In this document: positions 7,707 to 16,884 of the stretch, in pieces
Layout: the number at the start of each line of letters is the position of its first letter
How positions within the stretch are numbered: the first letter of the stretch is position 1
Assembly: GCA_021296515.1 (NCBI GenBank)
Contig: JAGWAH010000001.1
Location: 19,240-79,154, forward strand
Length of the DNA stretch: 59,915 bases
Reading direction: 5' to 3'
Source of the DNA: Acidobacteriota bacterium
Lineage (GTDB): Bacteria; Acidobacteriota; Vicinamibacteria; Vicinamibacterales; UBA8438
Position numbers and translations under genes: made by a program
Notes under the pieces: model-generated
What the model was told of the DNA's origin: nothing
Database searches by the model: none
What the model saw: only the letters and a program-made list of their open reading frames with translations

Positions 7707-9460
7707 GCCGTCGCCGGCCGCCCGCCGTGGCGCACGATCATGTAGATCGCGCCGCCCGCGATGAGCGCGACGATCAGCGTCCCGAGGTTGAGCAGGCCGC
7801 TCGACACGACCAGGTAGCCCACCGCCCCGGGCAGCAGGGCGTAGTAGACGAACGGAATGACCGTCATGCGGATGACGGAGCCCTCGCGTCCGAGCAGCCC
7901 GACGACCGCCGAGGCGGCCACGACGTTGTGGACGCAGATCATGTTCCCGGCCGCGCCGCCGATGGCCTGCAGGGCGACGATCCAGGTCGGGTCCACGCCG
8001 ATCCGCTCGCCCATCCCGAACTGGAACAGCGAGAACATCATGTTGCTGACGGTGTTGCTCCCGGCCACCGCCGCCCCGATGCCGCCGATGAACGGCGCGA
8101 AGATCGGCCAGACGCCCCCGGCGAGAGCCGCGACGCCGTCGGCCAGCACGATGGGCATCTGGTCGTACCCGGCGGCGCCGCCGCCGGTGTTGAGGAAGAC
8201 CTGCACCATCGGCACCGTGAACACGAGGGCGACCGAGGCCGAAGCCGACACCTTGAGTGAGGTCGACCACGCCTTGGCGTAGTGATCGCCGGGGATCCGG
8301 TGCAGCCCGAACGTGATGAGCGAGGCGACGATGAACAGCGTCCCCGGCAGGTAGAGCGGCTGGAAGCTGGCGGTAATGGACGTGCCGAAGAGCTCGGGGA
8401 AGCTCACCACCCAGGCCTGCAGGAAGATGCGGAACGGATCGACGAGCCGCGACGACAGCAGCAGCAGCGCGACGACGGCGTACGGCAGCCACGCCTTCCA
8501 CAGGCTCATCGAGCGGCCGTGGTCCACGTCCGTCACCTCGACCGATCCGGTCCACTCGGCCGGCCAGTTCTCCTTCTTGTCGAACTCCCACGCCTCGTCC
8601 GGCTTCGGGATGAGGAAGCCCGCCCGCGCGGCGCTCACGACGATGATCAGGCCGGCCATGCTGCCCATCAGCGCCGGGAACTCCGGCCCGAGGAAGTAGG
8701 CGGCGGCGAAGTACGGCACGGTCATCGACAGGGCCGCGAAGATGGCGAAGGGCCAGACCTGCAACCCCTCGGCGAGCGAACGGCTCCTGCCGAAGAAGCG
8801 GGTCATGAACGAGACGAGAATCAGCGGGATCAGCGTGCCCGCGATGGCGTGCAGGATGGCGACCTTCAGGCCGATGAAGGCCAGGAAGTCGGTCCATTCC
8901 GTGTATCCGGCCTGCGCCGCGAAGGCCACGATCTCCGGGTTGGTTCCCTGTCCGAGGCCGGTGTTGACGCCGACCAGGATGGGGGTGCCGAGCGCGCCGA
9001 AGCTGACCGGCGTGCTCTGGATGATCATGCCGGCGGTCACCGCGGCCATGCCCGGGAACCCGAGGCCGACCAGCAGCGGCACCGCCACCGCGGCCGGCGT
9101 CCCGAACCCGGCCGACCCTTCGATGAAGGCGCCGAACAGCCAGGCGATGATGATCACCTGCACGCGCCGATCCGGCGTGATGTCGGTGAATCCCTGCCGG
9201 ATGGTCTTGATGGCGCCGCTCTCCTGCAGGGTGTTCAGCAGCAGGATCGCGCCGAAGATGATGTACAGCAGCGTGAACGCGATCACGAGCCCGTTGACCG
9301 TGGCCGCGGCGACCTGCAGGCCGGGCACCTGCCACACGAAGAGGGCAAGCACGGCGGCCACCGCGTAGGACAACGGCATCGCCCGGCTCGCCGGCCAGCG
9401 GAGGCCGACGAGAAAGATCGCGACGGTGATGATCGGCAGCAGAGAGACAATTGTCAGCAT
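7703..9460 (-). CDS. lctP: L-lactate/glycolate permease (LctP family)
   Basis: This is an inner-membrane carrier for lactate and related 2-hydroxy acids, probably with proton symport. The 585 residues form about a dozen or more membrane helices. Family signatures are visible: [27 protein letters not shown] in the first half (shown in part), [13 protein letters not shown], and in the second half [14 protein letters not shown] and [21 protein letters not shown]. The ATG at 9460 has a GAGGAGG ribosome site upstream, and a promoter lies at 9489-9517. No lactate dehydrogenase gene is adjacent; the coupled gene encodes a cupin. Substrate choice within the family cannot be set from sequence alone. 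Confidence 0.92.
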   Translation of the reverse strand: MLTIVSLLPIITVAIFLVGLRWPASRAMPLSYAVAAVLALFVWQVPGLQVAAATVNGLVIAFTLLYIIFGAILLLNTLQESGAIKTIRQGFTDITPDRRVQVIIIAWLFGAFIEGSAGFGTPAAVAVPLLVGLGFPGMAAVTAGMIIQSTPVSFGALGTPILVGVNTGLGQGTNPEIVAFAAQAGYTEWTDFLAFIGLKVAILHAIAGTLIPLILVSFMTRFFGRSRSLAEGLQVWPFAIFAALSMTVPYFAAAYFLGPEFPALMGSMAGLIIVVSAARAGFLIPKPDEAWEFDKKENWPAEWTGSVEVTDVDHGRSMSLWKAWLPYAVVALLLLSSRLVDPFRIFLQAWVVSFPELFGTSITASFQPLYLPGTLFIVASLITFGLHRIPGDHYAKAWSTSLKVSASASVALVFTVPMVQVFLNTGGGAAGYDQMPIVLADGVAALAGGVWPIFAPFIGGIGAAVAGSNTVSNMMFSLFQFGMGERIGVDPTWIVALQAIGGAAGNMICVHNVVAASAVVGLLGREGSVIRMTVIPFVYYALLPGAVGYLVVSSGLLNLGTLIVALIAGGAIYMIVRHGGRPATA

Positions 9461-9488
9461 CGAGGGGGTTCCTCCTCAGAGGCGGCCC

Positions 9489-9517
9489 ATGGTATCGGAA
9501 GTCGGATCAACACACAA
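9489..9517 (-). promoter_or_regulatory. Promoter of lctP-cupin operon
   Basis: The minus strand reads TTGTGT (9517-9512), a 17-base spacer, then TACCAT (9494-9489). This is a good sigma-70-type match in a divergent intergenic region, and the lctP ATG lies about 29 bases downstream. Confidence 0.5.
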
Positions 9518-9554
9518 CGGCGCGTCCCCGATGGGCGCGTGGTACGATGGCGGC

Positions 9555-9872
9555 ATGGCGCGCAGGGTGACGGTGGCCAGGGCCGAGAGCTTCGGCCCCG
9601 GCGCGCGGAAGAAGGTGTTCGCCGGAGACCGGCGCATCGCGGTGTTCAACGACGGGGGCGCGCTCCACGCGGTGGACGATGCCTGCACCCACTCCGGCGG
9701 CTCGCTCTCGGAGGGCCCCTGCGAGAACGGGGTGGTCACGTGCGCCTGGCACGGCGGTCGGTTCCGGCTCAGCGACGGCAAGGGGCTCGGCCCGCCGGCC
9801 TACCGCGGGCTGACGGTGTACCCGGTCGCGGTGGCGGACGGCGTCGTCGTCGTCACCATCGACGACGCGTAG
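9555..9872 (+). CDS. Rieske [2Fe-2S] ferredoxin-like protein
   Basis: The 105-residue cytoplasmic protein is a stand-alone Rieske domain. CTHSGG and CAWHGGRF supply the two Cys and two His ligands, separated as in the ferredoxin components of dioxygenases and in NirD-type proteins. There is no oxygenase or reductase gene beside it, so its partner is unknown. The ATG at 9555 was chosen because homology begins there; frames extending to 9426 lack support. A TACGAT hexamer ends six bases before the ATG, so a leaderless message is possible. The YdjM-type membrane gene begins 21 bases downstream on the same strand. Confidence 0.87.
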   Translation: MARRVTVARAESFGPGARKKVFAGDRRIAVFNDGGALHAVDDACTHSGGSLSEGPCENGVVTCAWHGGRFRLSDGKGLGPPAYRGLTVYPVAVADGVVVVTIDDA

Positions 9873-9893
9873 CCGCGGCCGGACTTCGCAGCG

Positions 9894-10448
9894 ATGCCCA
9901 CTCCCATCGCGCACGCGCTCGGCGGCGTCACCGCCGGTTGCCTCGTCCGAATCTCGGCGGCTCTGGTGAGACCCGGGTGCGCGCTCGACGCGCCCCTCGT
10001 CCGGATCGAGCGTCGCCGCACAATCGCAGCCCTTGCCTTCCTGGCCATGCTGCCGGACGCGGACCTCCTGGTGGGCATGCATCGCAGCGTGACGCACAGC
10101 GTGGGCGCGGTGCTGATTGCCGGAGCCGTCGGTTGGGCGAGCGGACGGGATGGACGGTTGCTGACGGCGGCCGCCGTCGCGGCGGCGTACGCCAGCCACG
10201 TCCTGCTCGACTGGCTCGGCACCGATCCCGGACCCCCGCACGGCATCATGGCGTGGTGGCCGTGGACGCACGAGTTCTACCTCTCGGACCAGCCCCTGTT
10301 CATGCGCATCTGCCGGGAGTACTGGCTGCCCGACTGCTGGCGGAACAACATCCTCGCGCTGGGCCGCGAGCTGGTCGTCCTGGTTCCGGTCACGTTGACT
10401 GCGCTCTTCTTCGCGTACCGGCTTCCGCGCCGCACGAGACGCACGTGA
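9894..10448 (+). CDS. YdjM-type (DUF457) membrane-bound putative metal-dependent hydrolase
   Basis: This is a 184-residue integral membrane protein. The motifs HALGG (8-12), PDAD, HRSVTHS and SHVLLDWLGTD are the conserved histidine and aspartate blocks of the YdjM/DUF457 family, which suggest a metal site at the membrane surface. Several hydrophobic helices lie between them. The biochemical reaction of this family is not established. Its stop overlaps the GTG start of the following ATPase gene (GTGA), so the two proteins are probably made together. The function of the pair is unknown. Confidence 0.78.
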   Translation: MPTPIAHALGGVTAGCLVRISAALVRPGCALDAPLVRIERRRTIAALAFLAMLPDADLLVGMHRSVTHSVGAVLIAGAVGWASGRDGRLLTAAAVAAAYASHVLLDWLGTDPGPPHGIMAWWPWTHEFYLSDQPLFMRICREYWLPDCWRNNILALGRELVVLVPVTLTALFFAYRLPRRTRRT

Positions 10449-11596
10449 CCTGGGAGAGACCCGCACTGGAGCGCCGGGTGCTTTCGGCGCTCGATGCCGA
10501 GCCCCCCCGCGTTCCCGTCCTGCTCGGCGGCTGCGGCAGCGGCCGGACGTCGATCCTGAATCGGGTGGCCGCGTTGTTCGGCGCTCGTCGCAGCCGGTAC
10601 ATCGACGTCGAGCGGGTCGCGTCGACCCCGGAACGCTTTCTGGCCGCCGTGACGTGCGCCCCGCCCTCCGTCGCCGGGAACGCTCGAGCTCCGCTGCCGC
10701 ACGCCGGCCCCCGGACCCCGCGCGCCGCGTTCGACGAGTTGCTGGCGTTTCTCGGACGAGAGGGAACCCCGCCGCCGCTGCTGTTGTTCGACGAGTTCCT
10801 CGAGGTGCGGACGCTGGAGAGCTTTCCCGGCCTGCGGGGCGGGGCCCGCGAGTTCGTCGACGCCCTCGCGAACAGCCCGCACCGTTTCGTCCTGGCGAGC
10901 CGCTACGTGAACCGCGCACGGCGTCTCCTGCACGACTTCGCCCCGCGGATGGAGCTCGTTCACCTGCCGCCGCTGACCGCCCGCGAGGTAGACGCCGTCC
11001 TCCTGGAGGGATCCGCGGCGCATGACGAGACCGCCCGAACCGGGCTCGGGCGGTTCGTACACGCGCTCGCCGCGGGGCGTCCGAGCTACGTCCACGCCAT
11101 CTCGGCCGCCGTGTCCTCCGCGGTGGCGCCGGGACGAGATCCCGTCGCGGTGCTCGCGGCGCAGATGGCGGCGGGAACGCCGCTCTCCCAGCTCTGCCGG
11201 TTCTCGTACGAGCTCCGGCTGCATCGGGCGCGCGGCTACGGCGTCCTGAAGGCGATCCTGGGCATCCTCGCGGAAACGGAGCCGCTGAGGCTGACGGAGG
11301 TCGCCCGGCTGCTCGGACGAACGCCGGGATCGACCAAGGACTACCTGTCGTGGCTGGAAGACGTAGACCTGGTGGAGACGCGCGAGAAGCGCTATCGGTT
11401 CTCCGACCCGGTGTTGCGCCTGTGGGTTCGCCTGCATGGCCAGCGGACCGCCCCGGGCGGACAGGAGCGCGCACGAGCGGTTCGGGAGTACGCCGCCGAA
11501 CGCCTCGGCGGCAACGGGATCGCGGCCGCCGCACCTTCGCCCGCACCGGCCGTTTCACTGCGGCGGCCGTCCGGGGACCTCATCGAGATCGACTGA
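10445..11596 (+). CDS. Archaeal-type ATPase (STAND/MNS class) with C-terminal winged helix
   Basis: The 383-residue protein has a Walker A loop GGCGSGRTS near residue 25 and a Walker B LLLFDEFLEV near 120. A helical lid follows, then a winged-helix segment (about 265-320) that ends in FSDPVLRLWVRL. This resembles the C-terminal region of the archaeal ATPase family (ATPase_2/DUF234). The GTG at 10445 overlaps the upstream stop, and the frame upstream of it belongs to other genes. Such ATPases are patchily spread and often suggest transfer. The target is unknown; pairing with a YdjM-type protein hints at a membrane-linked switch. Its last 42 bases overlap the convergent RNase III gene. Confidence 0.75.
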   Translation: MTWERPALERRVLSALDAEPPRVPVLLGGCGSGRTSILNRVAALFGARRSRYIDVERVASTPERFLAAVTCAPPSVAGNARAPLPHAGPRTPRAAFDELLAFLGREGTPPPLLLFDEFLEVRTLESFPGLRGGAREFVDALANSPHRFVLASRYVNRARRLLHDFAPRMELVHLPPLTAREVDAVLLEGSAAHDETARTGLGRFVHALAAGRPSYVHAISAAVSSAVAPGRDPVAVLAAQMAAGTPLSQLCRFSYELRLHRARGYGVLKAILGILAETEPLRLTEVARLLGRTPGSTKDYLSWLEDVDLVETREKRYRFSDPVLRLWVRLHGQRTAPGGQERARAVREYAAERLGGNGIAAAAPSPAPAVSLRRPSGDLIEID

Positions 11597-12550
11597 CGGC
11601 GTCCTCTGCGCGTCGGCGACGAGTACGGCCAGCGCCTGCCGGGCGGCCTCGCGCTCGGCCTCCTTCTTCGTCGGGCCGGAACCGCTCGCCACGGGTCGAT
11701 CGCCGACGAGCACGTCCGCCGCGAACACCTTGCGGTGATCCGGGCCCGCGGCGCCCGCCAGCCGGTACACGGGCAGAGGCAGCGACCGGGCCTGGAGCCA
11801 TTCCTGCAGCGCCGACTTGTGATCGCGGGTGCCGGCCGGCGACACGCCGTCCTCGTGTATCCCTTCGAGAAGCGGCCGAAACGTCCGTTCGATGAAGGCG
11901 ACCGCCGCCTCGTACCCCCCGTCGAGGTAGATTGCCCCGACCACGGCCTCGAAGGCGTCGGCAATCAGCGACCGCTTGCGGCGCCCGCCGGTCTTCTCCT
12001 CGCCGCGGCCGAGCAGCAGGTGGTCGCCGAGCCGGAGGTCGTCGCCGAGCGCCGCGAGGGTCGCGGCGGATACGAGCTGCGCCCGCGCCTTCGACTTGCA
12101 CCCCTCGTCGTAGTGCGGGAACTCGCGGAACAGGCGATCCGCGATGACCAGCCCGAGCACGGCGTCGCCGAGGAACTCGAGCGACTCGTTGTCGTCCACC
12201 CCTCCGCTGTCGTCCTCGTGCGCGCGGGAGCGGTGCGTCAATGCGCGTACGAGCAGATCGCGATCCGTGAACGGGTGGCCCAGGCGCGCCTCCAGCACCG
12301 GCATTCCGTCTCGCGGACCTCCCTCGGCCGCGGCGGCCCGGTAGTCGCCGAGCAGACGCCTCGCGTGTTCCGCCTGGTCCGCACGCACGGACAGCCGTAC
12401 CTCGCCGAGTCCGTCGATCGCCAGCGGAAACACCGCATGGGGCACGTCCGAGGAGATCAATGCGCGTATGCCGTGCGTCTCGAGCAGGGCCCGCGCGATG
12501 TTCGCCTCCACGTCCGACTGCGTGCGCAGGACGACGGCCAGCGCACTCAC
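11555..12550 (-). CDS. rnc: Ribonuclease III with N-terminal DUF2007-like domain
   Basis: The 331-residue protein cleaves double-stranded RNA in rRNA and mRNA processing. Residues 86-225 are the RNase III domain, with the signature NESLEFLGDAV (121-131). Catalytic acidic residues are E125, D129, D198 and E201. Residues 243-312 form the double-stranded RNA-binding domain (KSALQEWLQ to KEAEREAARQAL). The first 75 residues are an extra module that resembles DUF2007, a small ferredoxin-like domain (VVLRTQSDVEANIARALLE, then a GEVRLSV strand). Ordinary RNase III proteins are about 230 residues, so this is a fusion. The start overlaps the stop of the upstream phosphatase gene by four bases. The 3' end overlaps the convergent ATPase gene. 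Confidence 0.93.
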   Translation of the reverse strand: MSALAVVLRTQSDVEANIARALLETHGIRALISSDVPHAVFPLAIDGLGEVRLSVRADQAEHARRLLGDYRAAAAEGGPRDGMPVLEARLGHPFTDRDLLVRALTHRSRAHEDDSGGVDDNESLEFLGDAVLGLVIADRLFREFPHYDEGCKSKARAQLVSAATLAALGDDLRLGDHLLLGRGEEKTGGRRKRSLIADAFEAVVGAIYLDGGYEAAVAFIERTFRPLLEGIHEDGVSPAGTRDHKSALQEWLQARSLPLPVYRLAGAAGPDHRKVFAADVLVGDRPVASGSGPTKKEAEREAARQALAVLVADAQRTPSVDLDEVPGRPPQ

Positions 12551-14583
12551 GCGCCTGCTCCCGCCTCGACCACGGCGCCCGCCGGCTCGGTCCGTCCGTC
12601 CTCGCGCCCTACCTCGTCGATGCGCAACAGCACCATCGTCATGTCGTCGTGCTGGGCGGCCGAACCGACGAAAGCGTCCACGTCGCGCAGGATGCGCTCG
12701 TGGAGCGCATCCGAGGAATCGGCGGCCTCCTCCTCGAGCAGCCGCGCGAGCCTCGCCTCGCCGAAGAGATCGTCGTGTTCGTTCATCGCCTCGGTCACCC
12801 CGTCGGTGAACAGCACGGCAACGTCGCCGGGCCCCACCGCCATCTGGTGCTCCTCGAGCAACTCGGTAAACTGCCTCTCGAGACCGTGAAGCCCCAGGAC
12901 CAGACCGTCGGGGATCAGCACGCGCACCTTGCGCCGGCCGCCTTTCCCGGACGCGTGGATCAACGGCGTGTGCCCCGCCCGGGCGTAGGTCAGGGTTCCC
13001 GCGTCCAGGTCGATCACGGCGTACAGCATCGTGATGAAGCTGCGGCTGTCCAACGCCCCGGCCAGAATGCGATTGGCCTCGATGAGAAGCTGCCGCGGCG
13101 ACTCGTAGGTATGCCCCAGGCTCAGCACGAGCCCTTTCAGCTCGGCCATGTAGAGCGCCGCCGACGTGCCCTTGCCCGACACGTCCGCCACCAGCACGCC
13201 CAGCCGGCGCTCGCCGAGCCGGATGAAGTCGTAGTAGTCGCCTCCGATCTCGCGCGCCGGCCGGCAGACGGCGGTCACCGACAGGCCGGGCACCGACGTG
13301 GGATCGCGCGGCAGCAGCGACATCTGGATCTGGCGGGCGAGCCGCAGTTCGTTCTCGAGGCGCTTCTTCTCCGCAGCCTGGTGCAGCAATCCCTCCACGC
13401 TGGCGGTCATCGCGTTGAACGACTCGGCCAGGTCGCCCAACTGATCTCCCGATGTGACGCTTATCCGCTGCGTAAAATCGCCGCGCCGAATGCGATCCGT
13501 ACCGATGGACAGGGCATGGATGGATCCGGTGATGGACCGCGCCAGGGCCAGCCCCGTCACGAACGCCGCCAGCTCGATCACCAGAAAGAGGCCGCCGATG
13601 GCGGCCAGCAGCACGAGGAAGAAGTCCCTGACGCTCGCCTCGTCGGCGCCGACCCCGGACCCGAAGAACTGCTCCGAGAACGCGGCGGCCGGAACACGGA
13701 TGAACAGGTTGCCGGACTCCTCCGCGCCGGTGGCCCAGTCGAGCGGGTCGAGGAACATCACCCCGGCCAGCCCGGCGGCCGACGCCAGCCGGGCCGGGTC
13801 CAGCGTGTCGTCCCCCGGCAGCGATGCGACGGAATCGATGTCGACGCCGGTGGCCGTCGCAATGCGTTCCTGCACGTGCCGGTTCAGGGGCACGTCGATC
13901 ACGACGGCTCGCGCGTCAGCCCGCCCGACCCACGCCACGGCGCGAACGGAGAGGGGCCATCTCGAGCCGACCGTCACGAGCCCCGCCAGCCCCTGTTCAC
14001 CGACCCATTCGGGTATTCCGTCCGGACGCGGGCCGCCGGACCAGGGACCGGCCGACACCGGTCCGCCGGCCGCGACGGGGCGGAGCACGAGCGCCGAGGC
14101 GTCCGGGTAGTCCCCCTGCAGCCCCGACCCCAACGGCTCGAGTGCGGCGGAGATTTCCATCCCGCTCGACAGCCGCGCCCCGATCCCCGCCGCCGCGACC
14201 CGCACGTCCGCGACTACGCCGTCGATCTCGCGCCGCACGATCTCGGAGCTCGCCGAGAGCACCGACATCGCGCCGGCGACCGCGAAGAATGCCGCCACCA
14301 GCAGGACGGGCACGAAGCCGATGAAGACATAGGAGAGGATCAGCTTCCGCCGGACGCGCCACAGGAGGCGCCTCCTGAGCCGTGCAACCGACTGCAGCAG
14401 CAGATGACCCAGCCCGACGGCGAGCGCCAGCGACGCGGAGACGTCCACCCAGGCGAACAGCGAGCCGCCGTCGATGACGAAAGGCAGCAACAGGATCTTG
14501 GCGAGTGCGCCGGCCAGCAGAAACCGCCCCGGCCAAGACCGCGCCAGGGTCCGAGGTAACGCCCGCAACCGCTCTCGAACCAT
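12547..14583 (-). CDS. Membrane-bound RsbU-type PP2C (SpoIIE) serine phosphatase with HAMP domain
   Basis: The 678-residue protein has N-terminal membrane helices (about 20-115), a periplasmic sensor region and another helix (about 320-350). A HAMP domain follows (about 350-400, with GDQLGDLAESFNAM), then a SpoIIE/PP2C catalytic domain (about 425-650). Catalytic acidic residues lie in GGDYYDF, VADVSGKG and the late QHDDMTMV motif. By family knowledge such proteins dephosphorylate anti-sigma-factor antagonists in partner switching. No anti-sigma kinase or STAS antagonist gene is visible nearby, so its partner is elsewhere. It is co-transcribed with rnc through an ATGA overlap. A TACGAT hexamer 15 bases before the ATG, with a GGAAGG ribosome site, suggests a short leader. 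Confidence 0.9.
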   Translation of the reverse strand: MVRERLRALPRTLARSWPGRFLLAGALAKILLLPFVIDGGSLFAWVDVSASLALAVGLGHLLLQSVARLRRRLLWRVRRKLILSYVFIGFVPVLLVAAFFAVAGAMSVLSASSEIVRREIDGVVADVRVAAAGIGARLSSGMEISAALEPLGSGLQGDYPDASALVLRPVAAGGPVSAGPWSGGPRPDGIPEWVGEQGLAGLVTVGSRWPLSVRAVAWVGRADARAVVIDVPLNRHVQERIATATGVDIDSVASLPGDDTLDPARLASAAGLAGVMFLDPLDWATGAEESGNLFIRVPAAAFSEQFFGSGVGADEASVRDFFLVLLAAIGGLFLVIELAAFVTGLALARSITGSIHALSIGTDRIRRGDFTQRISVTSGDQLGDLAESFNAMTASVEGLLHQAAEKKRLENELRLARQIQMSLLPRDPTSVPGLSVTAVCRPAREIGGDYYDFIRLGERRLGVLVADVSGKGTSAALYMAELKGLVLSLGHTYESPRQLLIEANRILAGALDSRSFITMLYAVIDLDAGTLTYARAGHTPLIHASGKGGRRKVRVLIPDGLVLGLHGLERQFTELLEEHQMAVGPGDVAVLFTDGVTEAMNEHDDLFGEARLARLLEEEAADSSDALHERILRDVDAFVGSAAQHDDMTMVLLRIDEVGREDGRTEPAGAVVEAGAGA

Positions 14584-14676
14584 CCCGCGCCTTCCGGAAT
14601 CGTATCAGATGCCGCCCCGGCCCTCGCGGTCTCGCCGCCGGCCCGCGGCCTGCCCGCGTTCGGAGCGGGGTACGGC

Positions 14677-14682
14677 TACAAT
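14677..14682 (+). promoter_or_regulatory. -10 element of the DUF368 gene
   Basis: TACAAT lies 36 bases before the ATG at 14719 in otherwise GC-rich DNA. No clear -35 hexamer is present at 16-18 bases. Confidence 0.4.
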
Positions 14683-14718
14683 AGCCGGGCTCGCCGGAGC
14701 GCCCCACCGCCACCTTCC

Positions 14719-15633
14719 ATGCCGCACGGCCCTGCGCGAAACGATGCATCGCACCCCTCCCCTTTGCGGGGCTGGTCGCTGGTCGTGCGCGGCGTCGCCG
14801 GGGGTGCGTTCATGGGGCTCGCCAACCTCGTGCCGGGCATCTCGGGCGGCACGATGCTTCTGGCCGTGGGCGTGTACCCGCAGTTCATCGGCGCCGTGGC
14901 GAAGGCGTCGACCTTTCGGTTCGGCCCGACGACCCTGTTGCTGCTCGCCTGCGTCGGCGGGGGCGCCGCCGGCGCGATAGCCGGCGGCGCAGGCGTAATC
15001 GGGACGCTTCTGGATGGATACCCGTCCGCCATGTACAGCCTGTTCATCGGATTGACGCTCGGCGGCGTCCCGATCCTGTGGCGCATGGTTCAGCCGCTGG
15101 ATCGCCCGGTCATGGGCAGCGCGGCCGGCGCCATCGCCCTCATGGTGCTGCTCGCGGCGACGGATCCGGAGCGTGCCGGCGGCGGTGAGTCCTCCGCTGC
15201 AGCCGCGTACGCGATGCTGGCGGTCGCCGGCTTCTCCGGCGGGGCGGCGATGATTCTGCCGGGCGTGTCCGGCGCCTATCTGCTGCTCCTGCTCGGCCAG
15301 TATCGTCCCATCGTCGACGCGGTGGCCGCCGCCGCGGCGGCAGCAGGAGCCGGAGACGCCGACGCGGCGGCGGCGGCACTCTTCGTGCTGTTGCCCGTAG
15401 CGGTCGGCGTGGGACTGGGCGTGGTATGCGTGAGCAATCTCGTCGAGCTGCTGCTCGAGAGGTACCGGCGCACGACGCTGGGGTTCCTGCTCGGGCTGTT
15501 GCTCGGATCCGTCGTCGGCCTGTGGCCCTTCACGGGCGTTCCCTCCGCCGCAGAGGCAGCAGCCGGAGCCGGGCTGGCGTTGACGGGATTCGCAGTCTCC
15601 TGGTCGATCTCGCGGCTCGGCCGCGCCACTTAG
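14719..15633 (+). CDS. DUF368 membrane protein, PopT-like undecaprenyl-phosphate translocase
   Basis: The 304-residue inner-membrane protein belongs to DUF368. Members (PopT) have been shown in other bacteria to return undecaprenyl phosphate across the membrane for cell-wall and O-antigen synthesis. Two inverted-repeat family motifs are clear: GLANLVPGISGGTM near residue 34 and AAMILPGVSGAYLLLLLGQY near 174. About eight membrane helices are predicted by eye. Between them lies an alanine/glycine-rich loop (about 202-222). The gene stands alone; the Kdo/LPS genes are about 28 kb away. The substrate is inferred from the family. Confidence 0.83.
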   Translation: MPHGPARNDASHPSPLRGWSLVVRGVAGGAFMGLANLVPGISGGTMLLAVGVYPQFIGAVAKASTFRFGPTTLLLLACVGGGAAGAIAGGAGVIGTLLDGYPSAMYSLFIGLTLGGVPILWRMVQPLDRPVMGSAAGAIALMVLLAATDPERAGGGESSAAAAYAMLAVAGFSGGAAMILPGVSGAYLLLLLGQYRPIVDAVAAAAAAAGAGDADAAAAALFVLLPVAVGVGLGVVCVSNLVELLLERYRRTTLGFLLGLLLGSVVGLWPFTGVPSAAEAAAGAGLALTGFAVSWSISRLGRAT

Positions 15634-15634
15634 C

Positions 15635-15708
15635 CCGACAATCGTCGCCGCCGGCGCCGATCGCCGCCCAACCCGGCCTGGCCGGCGCGACCAGCGGGTC
15701 GCGCCTCT

Positions 15709-15715
<7 letters not shown>
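15635..15715. repeat. Dispersed intergenic repeat, copy B (between DUF368 gene and cutA)
   Basis: From 15635 the sequence GCCCGACAATCGTCGCC matches copy C at 39846 in 16 of 17 bases. A second shared block, CGATcgCCGCCCAACC, lies about 24 bases in. The block GGCGTC at the cutA end is also shared. The middle has diverged. The copy starts right after the DUF368 stop codon and overlaps the end of cutA. Confidence 0.5.
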
Positions 15716-16787
<1,072 letters not shown>

Positions 16788-16884
16788 CGTCATCCGCGCC
16801 GGTCCGGCGCGGGCTCCTGTTCGGAACGCGGCCGCACACGCCGCTGCCTCCGTATTCCCGGAACCAGCCCCGAAGGACCAGACC

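Noticed and set aside
8282-10444. Apparent long N-terminal extension of the ATPase gene reaching back into the lctP region
   Set aside because: That part is complementary to lctP and overlaps the Rieske and YdjM genes in another frame. The GTGA junction at 10445 explains the true start.
15320-15385. GCC/GCG-rich run in the DUF368 gene as a possible microsatellite
   Set aside because: It encodes a mixed alanine/glycine loop between membrane helices and is not a perfect repeat.
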